Assembly: GCA_946479475.1 (NCBI GenBank)
Contig: CAMLGG010000042.1
Location: 1 to 27,499, forward strand
DNA length: 27,499 bases
Source: an uncultured Ideonella sp.
Lineage (GTDB): Bacteria > Pseudomonadota > Gammaproteobacteria > Burkholderiales > Burkholderiaceae
Direction of reading: 5' to 3'
The translations under genes and the position numbers were made by a program. Below are positions 1 through 6,875 of the stretch, one piece after another. The first letter of the stretch is position 1; the number at the start of each line of letters is the position of its first letter. The notes under the pieces are model-generated. The model was given only the letters and a program-made list of their open reading frames with translations. It did no database searches and was not told the origin of the DNA.

Positions 1-639
1 CTGTTCGGAGCGGGGAACTGCGGCGAGCATGCACGCGTCGTGGCCGACGCGCGGTTGCGCCTTCCCGGCACCCCCGTGCCGCAGCGCATCGCGCGCTCCG
101 AAGGCATAGACCATGCGTGGGCCGAGGCGCTGTCATCGGCGAACCAGCTTCGCGACGACGACGTGATCATGGACGCCTGGATGAGGACGCCGGCCCACCT
201 GCGCGAGGACTCGCATTGCGCCAGTGCCGCCACCGAGACACGCGCCGAGTTGCCCAACGGTCCGGCCACGGCGTGGATGCGAGACGTGATCGCCCATCTT
301 GTCGAGACGGCGGATCGAACAGGCGCCTTGGCCGCACTCACGAGGCCGGCCGAAGCGATCACGCGCGACCACTTCGAGAGGCACGGAGCGACGGGCGCGG
401 AAGACTCCGTGCCCGTGAACCTGAGGCCGGAGTTCCTGGCCGAAGCCATGGATCGAAGCGCAAGCGAGTCAGCGCTGACCAGGGACATCCACGCGGCTGG
501 CGTGGCCCGGTCGCTGGGCCTGTCGGTAGCCGCATCGACGAATCCGGCCTTGCTCGACGCTGTCCGGCAGCCGCGCGCGGAGTTGCTCGGGCGCGAGGCG
601 CCCCCGGCGGAGGGCTGGACGACCAGGCCGGTCTTGTGA
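1..639 (+). CDS. Candidate type III effector with transglutaminase-like Cys-His-Asp triad (5' partial)
   Basis: The frame is open from the first base, so the N-terminus lies outside the window; 212 residues are visible, ending in TGA. The first visible residues hold a GNCGEHA motif (Cys at bases 19-21), followed by DHAWAE and VIMDAW. This spacing of Cys, His and Asp is the layout of transglutaminase-fold cysteine enzymes, a fold to which the plant effectors HopX/AvrPphE, XopE and RipE1 belong. The rest is soluble, Ala- and Arg-rich, with no membrane segment. It converges on aquaporin Z, 31 bases away. The nearby Hrp-type secretion genes make a secreted effector plausible, but the triad is my reading of motifs only. 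It could equally be a housekeeping transglutaminase-like protein. A PIP box could not be looked for because the upstream region is missing. Confidence 0.6.
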   Translation: MFGAGNCGEHARVVADARLRLPGTPVPQRIARSEGIDHAWAEALSSANQLRDDDVIMDAWMRTPAHLREDSHCASAATETRAELPNGPATAWMRDVIAHLVETADRTGALAALTRPAEAITRDHFERHGATGAEDSVPVNLRPEFLAEAMDRSASESALTRDIHAAGVARSLGLSVAASTNPALLDAVRQPRAELLGREAPPAEGWTTRPVL

Positions 640-670
640 GACGGGGCGCGCAGCCGATCGACGGGCGCCG

Positions 671-1360
671 TCAGCGATCGTCGCTGCCGATGACCCGGTA
701 AGCCGCCGCTCCGAGAAGCGCGCCGGCAATGGGAGCAAGCCAGAACAGCCACAGCTGGCCCACGGCCCAATCACCGACGAAGACGGCGACCCCGGTGCTG
801 CGCGCGGGGTTGACCGAGGTGTTGGTCACCGGGATGCTGATGAGGTGAATCAGCGTCAGCGCCAGGCCGATGGCGATGGGGGCGAAGCCAGCGGGCGCGC
901 GCTTGTCGGTGGCACCCAGGATGACCAGGAGGAAGAACATGGTCATGACCACCTCGGTGACCAGGGCAGCCAGCAAGGAATAGCCACCAGGCGAGTGCGC
1001 CCCGTAGCCATTCGAGGCGAAGCCCTTCGAAACGTCGAACCCGGGCGCCCCGCTGGCGATCACGTACAGGACCCCACCCGCCGCCACGGCGCCGAGCACC
1101 TGGGCCAGGATGTAGGGAGCGAGCTTCGAGGCCGGGAAGCGACCGCCGGCCCAGAGCCCCACGGAGACTGCCGGATTGAGATGGCAGCCCGAGATGTGCC
1201 CGATGGCGAACGCCATCGTCAGGACAGTCAACCCGAAGGCCAGCGAGACGCCCAGCAGGCCGATGCCGACGTCGGGAAAGGCGGCCGCCAGCACGGCACT
1301 GCCGCAACCGCCAAGAACGAGCCAGAACGTTCCCAGGAACTCAGCACCGTATGCCTTCAT
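671..1360 (-). CDS. aqpZ: Aquaporin Z (MIP family water channel)
   Basis: The 229-residue length matches AqpZ. It forms a water-selective channel in the inner membrane. Six hydrophobic segments are visible together with both half-helix NPA boxes, HLNPAVS at about residues 60-66 and VNPARS in the second half. The stretch [19 protein letters not shown] carries the His, Thr and Arg of the aromatic/arginine selectivity filter typical of AqpZ, which argues against an aquaglyceroporin. The start is the ATG at the beginning of [12 protein letters not shown], the usual AqpZ N-terminus. It converges on the candidate effector gene and lies downstream of the hydrolase gene on the same strand, about 100 bases away, so it may be read alone. 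No link to secretion is implied. Confidence 0.95.
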   Translation of the reverse strand: MKAYGAEFLGTFWLVLGGCGSAVLAAAFPDVGIGLLGVSLAFGLTVLTMAFAIGHISGCHLNPAVSVGLWAGGRFPASKLAPYILAQVLGAVAAGGVLYVIASGAPGFDVSKGFASNGYGAHSPGGYSLLAALVTEVVMTMFFLLVILGATDKRAPAGFAPIAIGLALTLIHLISIPVTNTSVNPARSTGVAVFVGDWAVGQLWLFWLAPIAGALLGAAAYRVIGSDDR

Positions 1361-1464
1361 CGTGTCCTCCGTGCGTGTGCGTGGAACCGCCGATTCTGGA
1401 GCAGATGCAGCCCGTTAGCCAGGGCCCGTCGCCTCGTGGCGGCTGGGCAGGCTTGGCCGAGTCT

Positions 1465-2079
1465 TCAGCCTTCATCCCTGCGAAAGCCGATCTCGATGCC
1501 CGAGGCCTTCAGCAGGGCCACGCAGACCGGATGAGCGATGGCCTCCTCGGAGACGAAGTGGCCTGCACCGGGCAGTGTCACGCTTCGCGCCTCGCCGCCG
1601 AGCGCATTGACGCTGGCGACGAGCCCATCGGTGCGAGGCCAACAGTCGAGCTCGCCCTGGATGGCCAGGAACTGCACGCCCTGCTGAGGAGCGCTCGCGC
1701 GCTCCGGGGCTTGCCCGGCAATCGCGATGTGCAGGCGCGCCACCGCTCCACGCTGGGCCACCACCTGGCACACACCCGAGGCGCCCAGGCTGTAGCCGAT
1801 GAGAGCGACGTTCGAGAAGCGTTGGCGGGCACTGCCCACGAACGACGCGACGCGCGCCACATCCCATTCGGCCTCGGCCTCCAGCTGAGGACAGAGGACG
1901 GGGCAGCTGACCCAGGCTCGCCCTTGCTGAACGGCCGCGGGCAGCCCGTAGCGGGTCACCATCTCGAGATCGCCCCCGCGCTCCCCGCTGCCGTGCAGGT
2001 GGACGATCGCCACGTTCGGCGAGGCGTTGGCAGCAGGAGCGAGCTCCTTGAAGTGAAAGCCGCTGAGGGGTTCGAACAA
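1465..2079 (-). CDS. Alpha/beta hydrolase (serine esterase-like)
   Basis: This is a soluble hydrolase of the alpha/beta fold. Counting from a TTG start at 2079, the nucleophile elbow GYSLGA places Ser at about residue 97, the acid is probably the Asp of GELDCW near 145, and the His lies in GAGHF near 174. An HLHGSGERGGD stretch near the N-terminus fits the oxyanion loop. Substrate unknown; dienelactone-hydrolase or small-ester activity is possible. The start is uncertain. TTG at 2079 has a GGAG six bases upstream. An ATG at 2128 overlaps the stop of the upstream zinc-ribbon gene but is one base out of frame; removing one base from the run of six C at 2104-2109 (minus strand) would join it to the hydrolase frame. 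A sequencing error or recent frameshift is therefore possible. The first strong homology is only downstream of 2079. Confidence 0.8.
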   Translation of the reverse strand: MFEPLSGFHFKELAPAANASPNVAIVHLHGSGERGGDLEMVTRYGLPAAVQQGRAWVSCPVLCPQLEAEAEWDVARVASFVGSARQRFSNVALIGYSLGASGVCQVVAQRGAVARLHIAIAGQAPERASAPQQGVQFLAIQGELDCWPRTDGLVASVNALGGEARSVTLPGAGHFVSEEAIAHPVCVALLKASGIEIGFRRDEG

Positions 2080-2120
2080 GACGGGCTCCGTGCGCCTGGT
2101 ACCGGGGGGTGAAGGCCTCG

Positions 2121-2372
2121 TCAGGCATCGAGATGCGCGGGTGCCTCCACGGGCGTGAGTTTCTCCCTCACCAATGCCAGATGCTCCTTCGAGACGAACC
2201 ACTCGGTGTGGCCGCATTGGCCGCAAATGACGTTCTCGTACCTGGGCCCGTGCAATGCGCCAACGGGCAGGAGGCTTCCACCCGAGCCGCCGGCCTGGAC
2301 ACTGGCGGTATAGAAGCTGGTCGATCCGCAGTGCCTGCAGGGTTGGTGGGTTCTCATCCTTGGGGTCTCCAT
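2121..2372 (-). CDS. Small zinc-ribbon protein
   Basis: This is an 83-residue protein with two CxxC knuckles, CRHCG at residues 12-16 and CGQCG at 50-54, which together would hold one zinc ion as in zinc-ribbon proteins. Between them lies a Gly/Ser-rich loop. The second knuckle is followed by HTEWFVSKE, as in small nucleic-acid-binding-like zinc ribbons of unknown role. A methionine at residue 6 is an alternative start; neither start has a strong Shine-Dalgarno sequence. The stop overlaps an out-of-frame ATG for the hydrolase region downstream, suggesting the two were translationally coupled. Function unknown. Confidence 0.7.
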   Translation of the reverse strand: METPRMRTHQPCRHCGSTSFYTASVQAGGSGGSLLPVGALHGPRYENVICGQCGHTEWFVSKEHLALVREKLTPVEAPAHLDA

Positions 2373-2461
2373 GTTGGGGTGCGAGGTCTCATCGCACTTT
2401 GCCAGTATGCGTTTCCGGCTTCGTCTGACCTGAACACGTCAATGTGGGACTTGACGATGCA

Positions 2462-2664
2462 ACCTGTACCGGGATTTGACTGCTGGCGCCAGCCAGCGAA
2501 GAGCTTCACCAGGCCAAGCGCGCCTTGAATGTCCTGCGAAGGATCGACGCCGAACCACCTCATGTGCTCGGCATCGGCGCAAATGGCGAACAGGGCCGGT
2601 GCATCGGACTCTGTGATTTCGCGAAGCTGGAGACGCGCGTCTCAAGGGTTGGGAAGTCAGGCAT
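2462..2664 (-). pseudogene. Frameshifted, truncated GNAT acetyltransferase remnant
   Basis: The ATG at 2664 opens MPDFPTLET, then the protein-like signal jumps frame: the next frame reads ARLQLREITESDAP and on to AEHMRWFGVDPS, which is the classic N-terminal half of a GNAT acetyltransferase. Adding one base near 2638 would fuse the two into one GNAT-type N-terminus. The similarity ends after GWRQQSNPGTG at about 2462; the frame then runs on to a stop at 2354-2356 without the acetyl-CoA-binding motif, and neither other frame restores it. It sits 22 bases behind the stop of the CPBP-like gene. I see at least two lesions, a frameshift and loss of the C-terminal half, so it is unlikely to be active. 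Confidence 0.65.
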
Positions 2665-2686
2665 GGGCTTCCTGCCGCCTTCGGGC

Positions 2687-3235
2687 CTATCCGAAGCGCG
2701 CCACATGGAGTAGTACTGCGGCAGCCGCGAGATTGATGAGTGAGTGGAAGAAGGCGGCAGCCCAGAACGCGCTCGATGTCGAGCGAAGCGAGAACCGCTT
2801 GAACACACAGGCTATGAATGTGCCGGTGACCAGGGGATACAGCCCCCACAGGGAGGTGACGTCGATGGGGTGCACTGCAACCATGAGCAGGGCGGACACC
2901 AGCGGAAAGACGGCACCGAGCCGAGCATGCGGCCAGATTCGACCGAAAAGCATATGCGGCAGGAGACATTCAACGAGCGTTTCCACGACCGGCGCCACGA
3001 GAACGACCACCAAGGCGGGAATGATTGCAGCGTAGATTGAATGGAAGCTCGGACCGTCGCCCGCAGAGGCGGCGGGAAGCACGGCGTTGACGACCAGAAC
3101 GATGCCCCCAAGAAGGATCCATCGGAAGGCGTAGAGAGCGAAGAAGAACTGCCAGTCGGACAAACCTTCGAGTGAAGAGATCACCCGCACGCCTTGCCGC
3201 TTCATGACGCTTGTCAGATGCATCGACGAGTCCAT
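2687..3235 (-). CDS. Membrane protein with degenerate CPBP/CAAX protease-like signature
   Basis: About 182 residues from the ATG at 3235, or 192 if a TTG at 3265 is used; neither has a convincing ribosome site. Four to five hydrophobic stretches are visible, so it is an inner-membrane protein. The segment VVETLVECLLPHML sits where CPBP intramembrane proteases carry the EExxxR motif, and AFFHSLIN near the C-terminus resembles their HxxxN motif; an HP pair lies between. The second Glu and the Arg of motif one are missing, so catalytic activity is doubtful. It could be an inactive CPBP relative or an unrelated membrane protein. The GNAT remnant follows directly on the same strand. Confidence 0.6.
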   Translation of the reverse strand: MDSSMHLTSVMKRQGVRVISSLEGLSDWQFFFALYAFRWILLGGIVLVVNAVLPAASAGDGPSFHSIYAAIIPALVVVLVAPVVETLVECLLPHMLFGRIWPHARLGAVFPLVSALLMVAVHPIDVTSLWGLYPLVTGTFIACVFKRFSLRSTSSAFWAAAFFHSLINLAAAAVLLHVARFG

Positions 3236-3425
3236 CGCTTTCACCACGGTCGTGTCGCTCGCCAAACAATGCTCGGGGTCTGCCAGGGTGGGTTCCTGGC
3301 AGCGAGCTGCAGCTGAGTCGGCGGTCCGCCGAGCCTAGCGCCGCAAAGCATGTGACGCTACCAGAATGCAGCCAGTCCAGAGGTCCGATGCCGCCACCAT
3401 GGCGTTGCCGCGAGGACGAAAGCAG

Positions 3426-3449
3426 ACCGGGGCCCCTCGAGGCCCCGGT
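3426..3449 (-). terminator. Likely terminator after the harpin operon
   Basis: A perfect 9-base-pair inverted repeat, arms ACCGGGGCC and GGCCCCGGT, encloses a 6-base loop some 25 bases downstream of the hrpW stop. The minus-strand 3' flank holds only a short T-rich stretch (tctgcttt); the plus-strand flank has ttt. It may act in both directions. The rest of 3236-3473 shows no gene I can support. Confidence 0.6.
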
Positions 3450-3473
3450 TTCGTTCGAGCCGCGCCTGCGGCG

Positions 3474-4715
3474 TCAACCCGTGTAGTCCTTCCACCCCCG
3501 CTGGTGCGCCCCCTCGACCTGGGCCGCCTTCGGCGCGATCACGTCGAACTGGGTGTCCTCGATGGTGTTGCCGGAGAGCTTGATCTTCGCCTGCGTCGCA
3601 TCGCTGCGGACCACTGCCTCCTCGCCGTTGCGGAAGGTGGAGTTGTTCACGCTGATGTCGATCGGGAAGTCCTTGCCGCCATTGGTGCGGATGGCCTTGC
3701 CGAAGGTGTCGGCGGTGAAGTTGTTGAGCGTGAACGAGCCGCCGTGGTTGAGCTGGAAGATCTTGTCGCTGGCGTTGAAGGCGCCGCCGCCGTTGATCGT
3801 CACCTTGCCCTCGCCCTTCATGGTGAAGGCGTCCTCGCCGACGTCGCGCCACCAGACGTTGTCCAGCGTCGCGTCGCCCTTGGCGTGGACGCCGTCGGCG
3901 CCTGAGAGCTGCACGTTCTTCAGTTTCGCACCAGGCTCCAGCTCGAAGACCGGCTTCTGGCTCTCGCCCTGGCCGCCGTCGCCCAGCGCAGGGCCGGCCT
4001 TGAAGTGCATGCCCTTGCCGTCGAAGGTCTCGCCGGCCTTGACCACGATGGTCTGGTTGACGATCTTCTCCCCGTTCATCGGCGGCGGGCCGTCGACCTT
4101 GGACGAAGGCTTGCCGCTGCCGGTCGTCGGCGTGGCGTCGGGTTCTTCGGGCTTGTCGGTCGGCTTGGTGGCGCCGGCGCCGCTTCCTGCGGTGGGCTTG
4201 TCGGGTGAAACGCCGTGGTCCGAATCCGGACTGCCGCTCGTGCCGACCGTGCCGACCGTGCCGCCCGTGCGGCCCGTCCCATCCGGCCCGCCGACACCGC
4301 CCGAACCGCCTCCGCCGTAGGAGCCCTTCTTCGGCTCCTCGATCTGGTCGAGCGTATTGCCGCCGCCGCCCAGGTTGCCGGCAAGCTGTTGGGCCGAGTG
4401 CTTGCACTGGTGCTGGCCGTCGCCGCCGCCGCTCAGCTGGCTGAGCAGTTGCAGCAGCTGCGAGAACTCCTGCAGCAGGCCCTGGGCCTTGCCGGCGCCG
4501 CCCCTGTCGCCGGCTCCGCCGGCCCCGCCGGCGCCCTTCGGGCCCTGCGGTTCCTGGCCCTGGGCGAGCGCCTGCATCAGCTGCATGACGATGGCCGCCA
4601 CGAGGGCGCGGACCGCCTCGGCCTGGGCATGCCGGGCCAGCATGTCGCCGAGGCCTTGACTCTCCTGCGCCGGCCGATGGTGCTGCGGAAGGTGGATGTG
4701 CAGATCGATGGACAT
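3474..4715 (-). CDS. hrpW: HrpW-like harpin with C-terminal pectate lyase domain
   Basis: This 413-residue protein has two parts. Residues 1-210 are harpin-like: an MSIDLHIHL start, helices rich in Gln and Leu (about 34-52 and 78-96), then long Gly/Pro/Ser/Thr-rich linkers. Residues 214-405 form a pectate lyase family 3 domain: a right-handed beta-helix pattern with NVWWRDVGEDAFTMKG and GGGAFNASDKIFQLNHGG, the signature segments of that family. HrpW proteins of Pseudomonas, Erwinia and Ralstonia are type III-secreted helper proteins that bind pectate in the plant cell wall; I infer the same here. No Sec signal peptide is present. An AGGAGG lies 6 bases before the ATG. The gene starts 16 bases after the second harpin gene and is the last of the operon driven by the PIP box at 6849-6873. 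Confidence 0.88.
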   Translation of the reverse strand: MSIDLHIHLPQHHRPAQESQGLGDMLARHAQAEAVRALVAAIVMQLMQALAQGQEPQGPKGAGGAGGAGDRGGAGKAQGLLQEFSQLLQLLSQLSGGGDGQHQCKHSAQQLAGNLGGGGNTLDQIEEPKKGSYGGGGSGGVGGPDGTGRTGGTVGTVGTSGSPDSDHGVSPDKPTAGSGAGATKPTDKPEEPDATPTTGSGKPSSKVDGPPPMNGEKIVNQTIVVKAGETFDGKGMHFKAGPALGDGGQGESQKPVFELEPGAKLKNVQLSGADGVHAKGDATLDNVWWRDVGEDAFTMKGEGKVTINGGGAFNASDKIFQLNHGGSFTLNNFTADTFGKAIRTNGGKDFPIDISVNNSTFRNGEEAVVRSDATQAKIKLSGNTIEDTQFDVIAPKAAQVEGAHQRGWKDYTG

Positions 4716-4731
4716 GCTGGCCTCCTCGCCG

Positions 4732-6027
4732 TCAGGCCTTCATCTGGCCGAGCGCCTGGATCACCTGCTTGATCAGCTGCGCCACGTCCTGCAGGCCCTT
4801 GTTGCCGTTGTCGGGCTGCTTGTTGCCGTTGTCGCCGGAGGCCTGGCTTTCCTGCAGCGCCTTCACCAGCTGCTTCAGGGCATCGCCGATGGCGTCCTTC
4901 TGCTTGTCCTTGGCATCGGCCTTGTCGCCGCGCAGGGCTTCGAGGATCTCCTTCAGCAGCTTGACGACCTGGTCGAGCGAGGCGTCCTGCGACTTGCCGG
5001 CGTCGTCCGTCTTGCCCGTCTCCTCGGTGTTGCCCGTTTCCTCGGTCTTGCCAGTCTCGTCCGTGCCACCGGTTTCGTCGGTGCCGCCCGTCTGGTCGGT
5101 GCCACCGGTTTCGTCCGTGCCGCCGGTCTGGTCCGTGCCGCCGGCCTCGTCGGCGCCGCCGGTCTGGTCGGTGCCACCCGCGTCGCCGGAACCCGAAGCG
5201 CCGTCGGCCTGGCCGCCGCCGCCCAGGGCCTCGATGAGCTTCTCGAGGATCTTGAGGATCTGCGTCAGCATGTCGCCGCCCTGGTCCTTGCCGTCGACGC
5301 CATCGCTGCCCTCCGTGCCACCCGGGCCACCGGGACCTTCCGTGCCGCCGGGGCCGCCAGGACCCTCGGTACCGCCAGGGCCACCGTTGCCGCCCGCGCC
5401 GTCGCTGCCGTCGGCCTTGCCGCCGCCCAGCGCCTGGATCAGCTGCATCAGCAGCTCGATGATCTGCTGCAGCGAGCCGTCGCCGCCGGCCTTCTTGTCG
5501 CCGTTCACGCCGCTGCTGCCGTCGGTGCCCTGCGTGCCGTTGGGGTTCATCAGCGCCTCGGCCACCTGGCGCGCGAACTGGCCCATCAGGCCTTGCGACA
5601 GGTCCTGGTTGCCGTCCTGGCCGAGCTTGTCGAGCGTGTTCTGCCCGCCGCCGCCGAGCGTCTCGGCCAGTTGCTGGGCCAGGTCGTTCGCCTGGTTCTT
5701 CTTGCCGTGGCCGAGCACCTGGTTGAGCATCTGAAGCAGCTCGATGAACTGCTGCAGCAGGCCCTCGATGCCCTGGCCCTTGCCGACGCCCTTCTGGCTG
5801 TCGGCGCCGTTGGCACCGCCAGGGCCGCCGGCGCCGCCCGGGCCACCTGGGCCCTGGACCTGGTCCTGCGACTTGTCCTTGGACAGCGCCTGCATGAGCT
5901 GCTGCAGCATCACCGCGACGAGCATCTTGACGATGTCGTTGCGCAGGTCCTGCGAGTGTTGGTGATCGTGCCGGACCTTGCCGAGCTGGGACAGTGCCCC
6001 GAGGTTGATGTGCAGATTGATGGACAT
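4732..6027 (-). CDS. Harpin-like glycine-rich secreted protein with tandem repeats
   Basis: This 431-residue protein has no Sec signal, almost no Cys and heavy Gly, Gln, Asp and Thr content, as in harpins (heat-stable type III helper proteins). The start at 6027 has AAGGAG eight bases upstream; upstream extension of the frame is not supported. It opens with MSINLHINL, shared with its two neighbours. Short amphipathic Leu/Gln helices recur at about residues 88-105, 186-201, 254-269, 350-366, 384-391 and 414-427, separated by flexible Gly-rich stretches. Residues 215-241 are three 9-residue GGPGGTEGP repeats, and 284-349 are eleven 6-residue GGTD(Q/E)T-type repeats. The segment with LGGGGQNTLDKL is paralogous to LGGGGNTLDQI in HrpW. 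Likely secreted by the local T3SS as HrpZ/PopA-type harpin or translocator helper; the exact role is inferred. Confidence 0.75.
   Translation of the reverse strand: MSINLHINLGALSQLGKVRHDHQHSQDLRNDIVKMLVAVMLQQLMQALSKDKSQDQVQGPGGPGGAGGPGGANGADSQKGVGKGQGIEGLLQQFIELLQMLNQVLGHGKKNQANDLAQQLAETLGGGGQNTLDKLGQDGNQDLSQGLMGQFARQVAEALMNPNGTQGTDGSSGVNGDKKAGGDGSLQQIIELLMQLIQALGGGKADGSDGAGGNGGPGGTEGPGGPGGTEGPGGPGGTEGSDGVDGKDQGGDMLTQILKILEKLIEALGGGGQADGASGSGDAGGTDQTGGADEAGGTDQTGGTDETGGTDQTGGTDETGGTDETGKTEETGNTEETGKTDDAGKSQDASLDQVVKLLKEILEALRGDKADAKDKQKDAIGDALKQLVKALQESQASGDNGNKQPDNGNKGLQDVAQLIKQVIQALGQMKA
4981..5178 (-). repeat. Eleven 18-base tandem repeats inside the harpin gene
   Basis: The minus strand encodes eleven back-to-back hexapeptides of the type GGTDQT/GGTDET, decaying to GKTEET, GNTEET, GKTDDA and GKSQDA at the 3' end. 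The frame is kept throughout. Alternation of Q and E types suggests duplication of 12-residue double units. Confidence 0.9.
5305..5385 (-). repeat. Three 27-base tandem repeats inside the harpin gene
   Basis: Three consecutive nonapeptides GGPGGTEGP are encoded on the minus strand, the third ending GSD instead. They form a flexible linker between two amphipathic helices of the harpin. Confidence 0.85.
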
Positions 6028-6062
6028 GCAAAGCGCTCCTTGTGTTGCTTGAGGACGAAGAG

Positions 6063-6089
6063 AAAGGCCACCCACGGGATGGCCTCGGG
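6063..6089 (-). terminator. Possible terminator or attenuator between harpin genes
   Basis: On the minus strand, GGCCATCC and GGTGGCC form a stem of about 7 pairs with one bulged T and a short loop, followed by TTTCTCTT. It sits just after the stop of the first harpin gene (6098) and before the ribosome site of the second. It could lower expression of the downstream harpins or be a processing hairpin. Confidence 0.4.
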
Positions 6090-6097
6090 GTGGGGGA

Positions 6098-6763
6098 TCA
6101 GTCGGGTTCGCTCGGCCGGTTCGCGTCGTCGGCAGGCGCTGCGGGCTCGTCTTCGTCCGGCGTCTCGGGCTCGGGCTTGAGGTCTTCGCGCAGGTCGTTC
6201 GACATCTGGCTGAGCTCCTTCTCGAAGGCCTTGTCGCCCTTGCCGCCCAGCAGCGACTCCTTGCGGCCCTCACGCATCGCGCTGACCATCATCGAGACGG
6301 CGTCCTCCATGGCGTTGCCGTCGTCGCCGGTGTCGTTGCCGTCCTGAGCCAGGCCCTGCGGCGCGTTGCCGTCGTCGAGCTGGCCGGCCACCTTGTCGGC
6401 CACCGGATTGGCACCGCCCTTGTGCCCGTGCTGGGGCTTGCACAGCAGGGCCAGCAACAGCAGCAGTTCGAGGAAGGGCTTGAGCACGCCGAGCGCCTTG
6501 TCGCCGGCGCTCGACGCGGCATCGCTGCCATGCGTCCTGTCGACCGGGTTGCCGCTGTCGACCGGGCCGCCACCGTGGGCCGGAGCGTGCCCGGCCTTGT
6601 CGCCGCCCTGCTTCGCGGCCTGCAGCAGGCGCTCCAGGTTGGCCAGGACGATGAGGGCCGCCAGGTCCTGGCGCAGGTTCTTCTCGGCGTTCGAGCGGTT
6701 CGCGGCCGGCTCGTGCATGTGGCACGAAGGCTGGCTGTGGATGTAGAGATGAATCGACGACAT
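6098..6763 (-). CDS. Harpin-like secreted protein, first gene of the harpin operon
   Basis: This is a 221-residue hydrophilic protein, Gly-, Asp- and His-rich, without a Sec signal peptide. It starts MSSIHLYIHSQ, matching the MSI(D/N)LHI(H/N)L start of the two downstream genes. A Leu-rich segment, LGVLKPFLELLLLLALLC near residues 90-107, occupies the place of the LLQQFxELLQML helix of the other harpins, and VAGQLDDGNAPQG corresponds to their QLAxxLGGGGxNTLDxL block. The C-terminus is strongly acidic (PEPETPDEDE). A GGAGA lies about 9 bases before the ATG. The PIP-box promoter at 6849-6873 lies directly upstream with a leader of about 40 bases, which makes it an HrpX/HrpB-type target. I infer a type III-secreted helper or translocator-like protein; no known family is recognised with certainty. 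Confidence 0.65.
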   Translation of the reverse strand: MSSIHLYIHSQPSCHMHEPAANRSNAEKNLRQDLAALIVLANLERLLQAAKQGGDKAGHAPAHGGGPVDSGNPVDRTHGSDAASSAGDKALGVLKPFLELLLLLALLCKPQHGHKGGANPVADKVAGQLDDGNAPQGLAQDGNDTGDDGNAMEDAVSMMVSAMREGRKESLLGGKGDKAFEKELSQMSNDLREDLKPEPETPDEDEPAAPADDANRPSEPD

Positions 6764-6811
6764 GCGTGCGGTCTCCGAAGGGTCATGAAGGGGCTTGTTC
6801 AGGGGTGCCCC

Positions 6812-6873
6812 ACCTTAGGTCCGGCCCTTCGCGCGGCACCCGCGCACCGCGAAGCGCGATGCGCTCAGGCGAA
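6812..6873 (-). promoter_or_regulatory. PIP box and -10 for the harpin operon
   Basis: On the minus strand a perfect TTCGC (6873-6869), 15 bases, TTCGC (6853-6849) is followed after 31 bases by TAAGGT (6817-6812), fitting the YANNNT -10. This is exactly the architecture of HrpX/HrpB-activated promoters in Xanthomonas and Ralstonia. It would start transcription near 6805, about 40 bases before the first harpin ATG. Confidence 0.92.
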
Positions 6874-6875
6874 GT

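Noticed and set aside
4577..6180. Long frames on both strands over the harpin genes
   Set aside because: Repeats in one frame give repeats in all frames; only the harpin frame has ribosome sites, paralogy and a PIP promoter.
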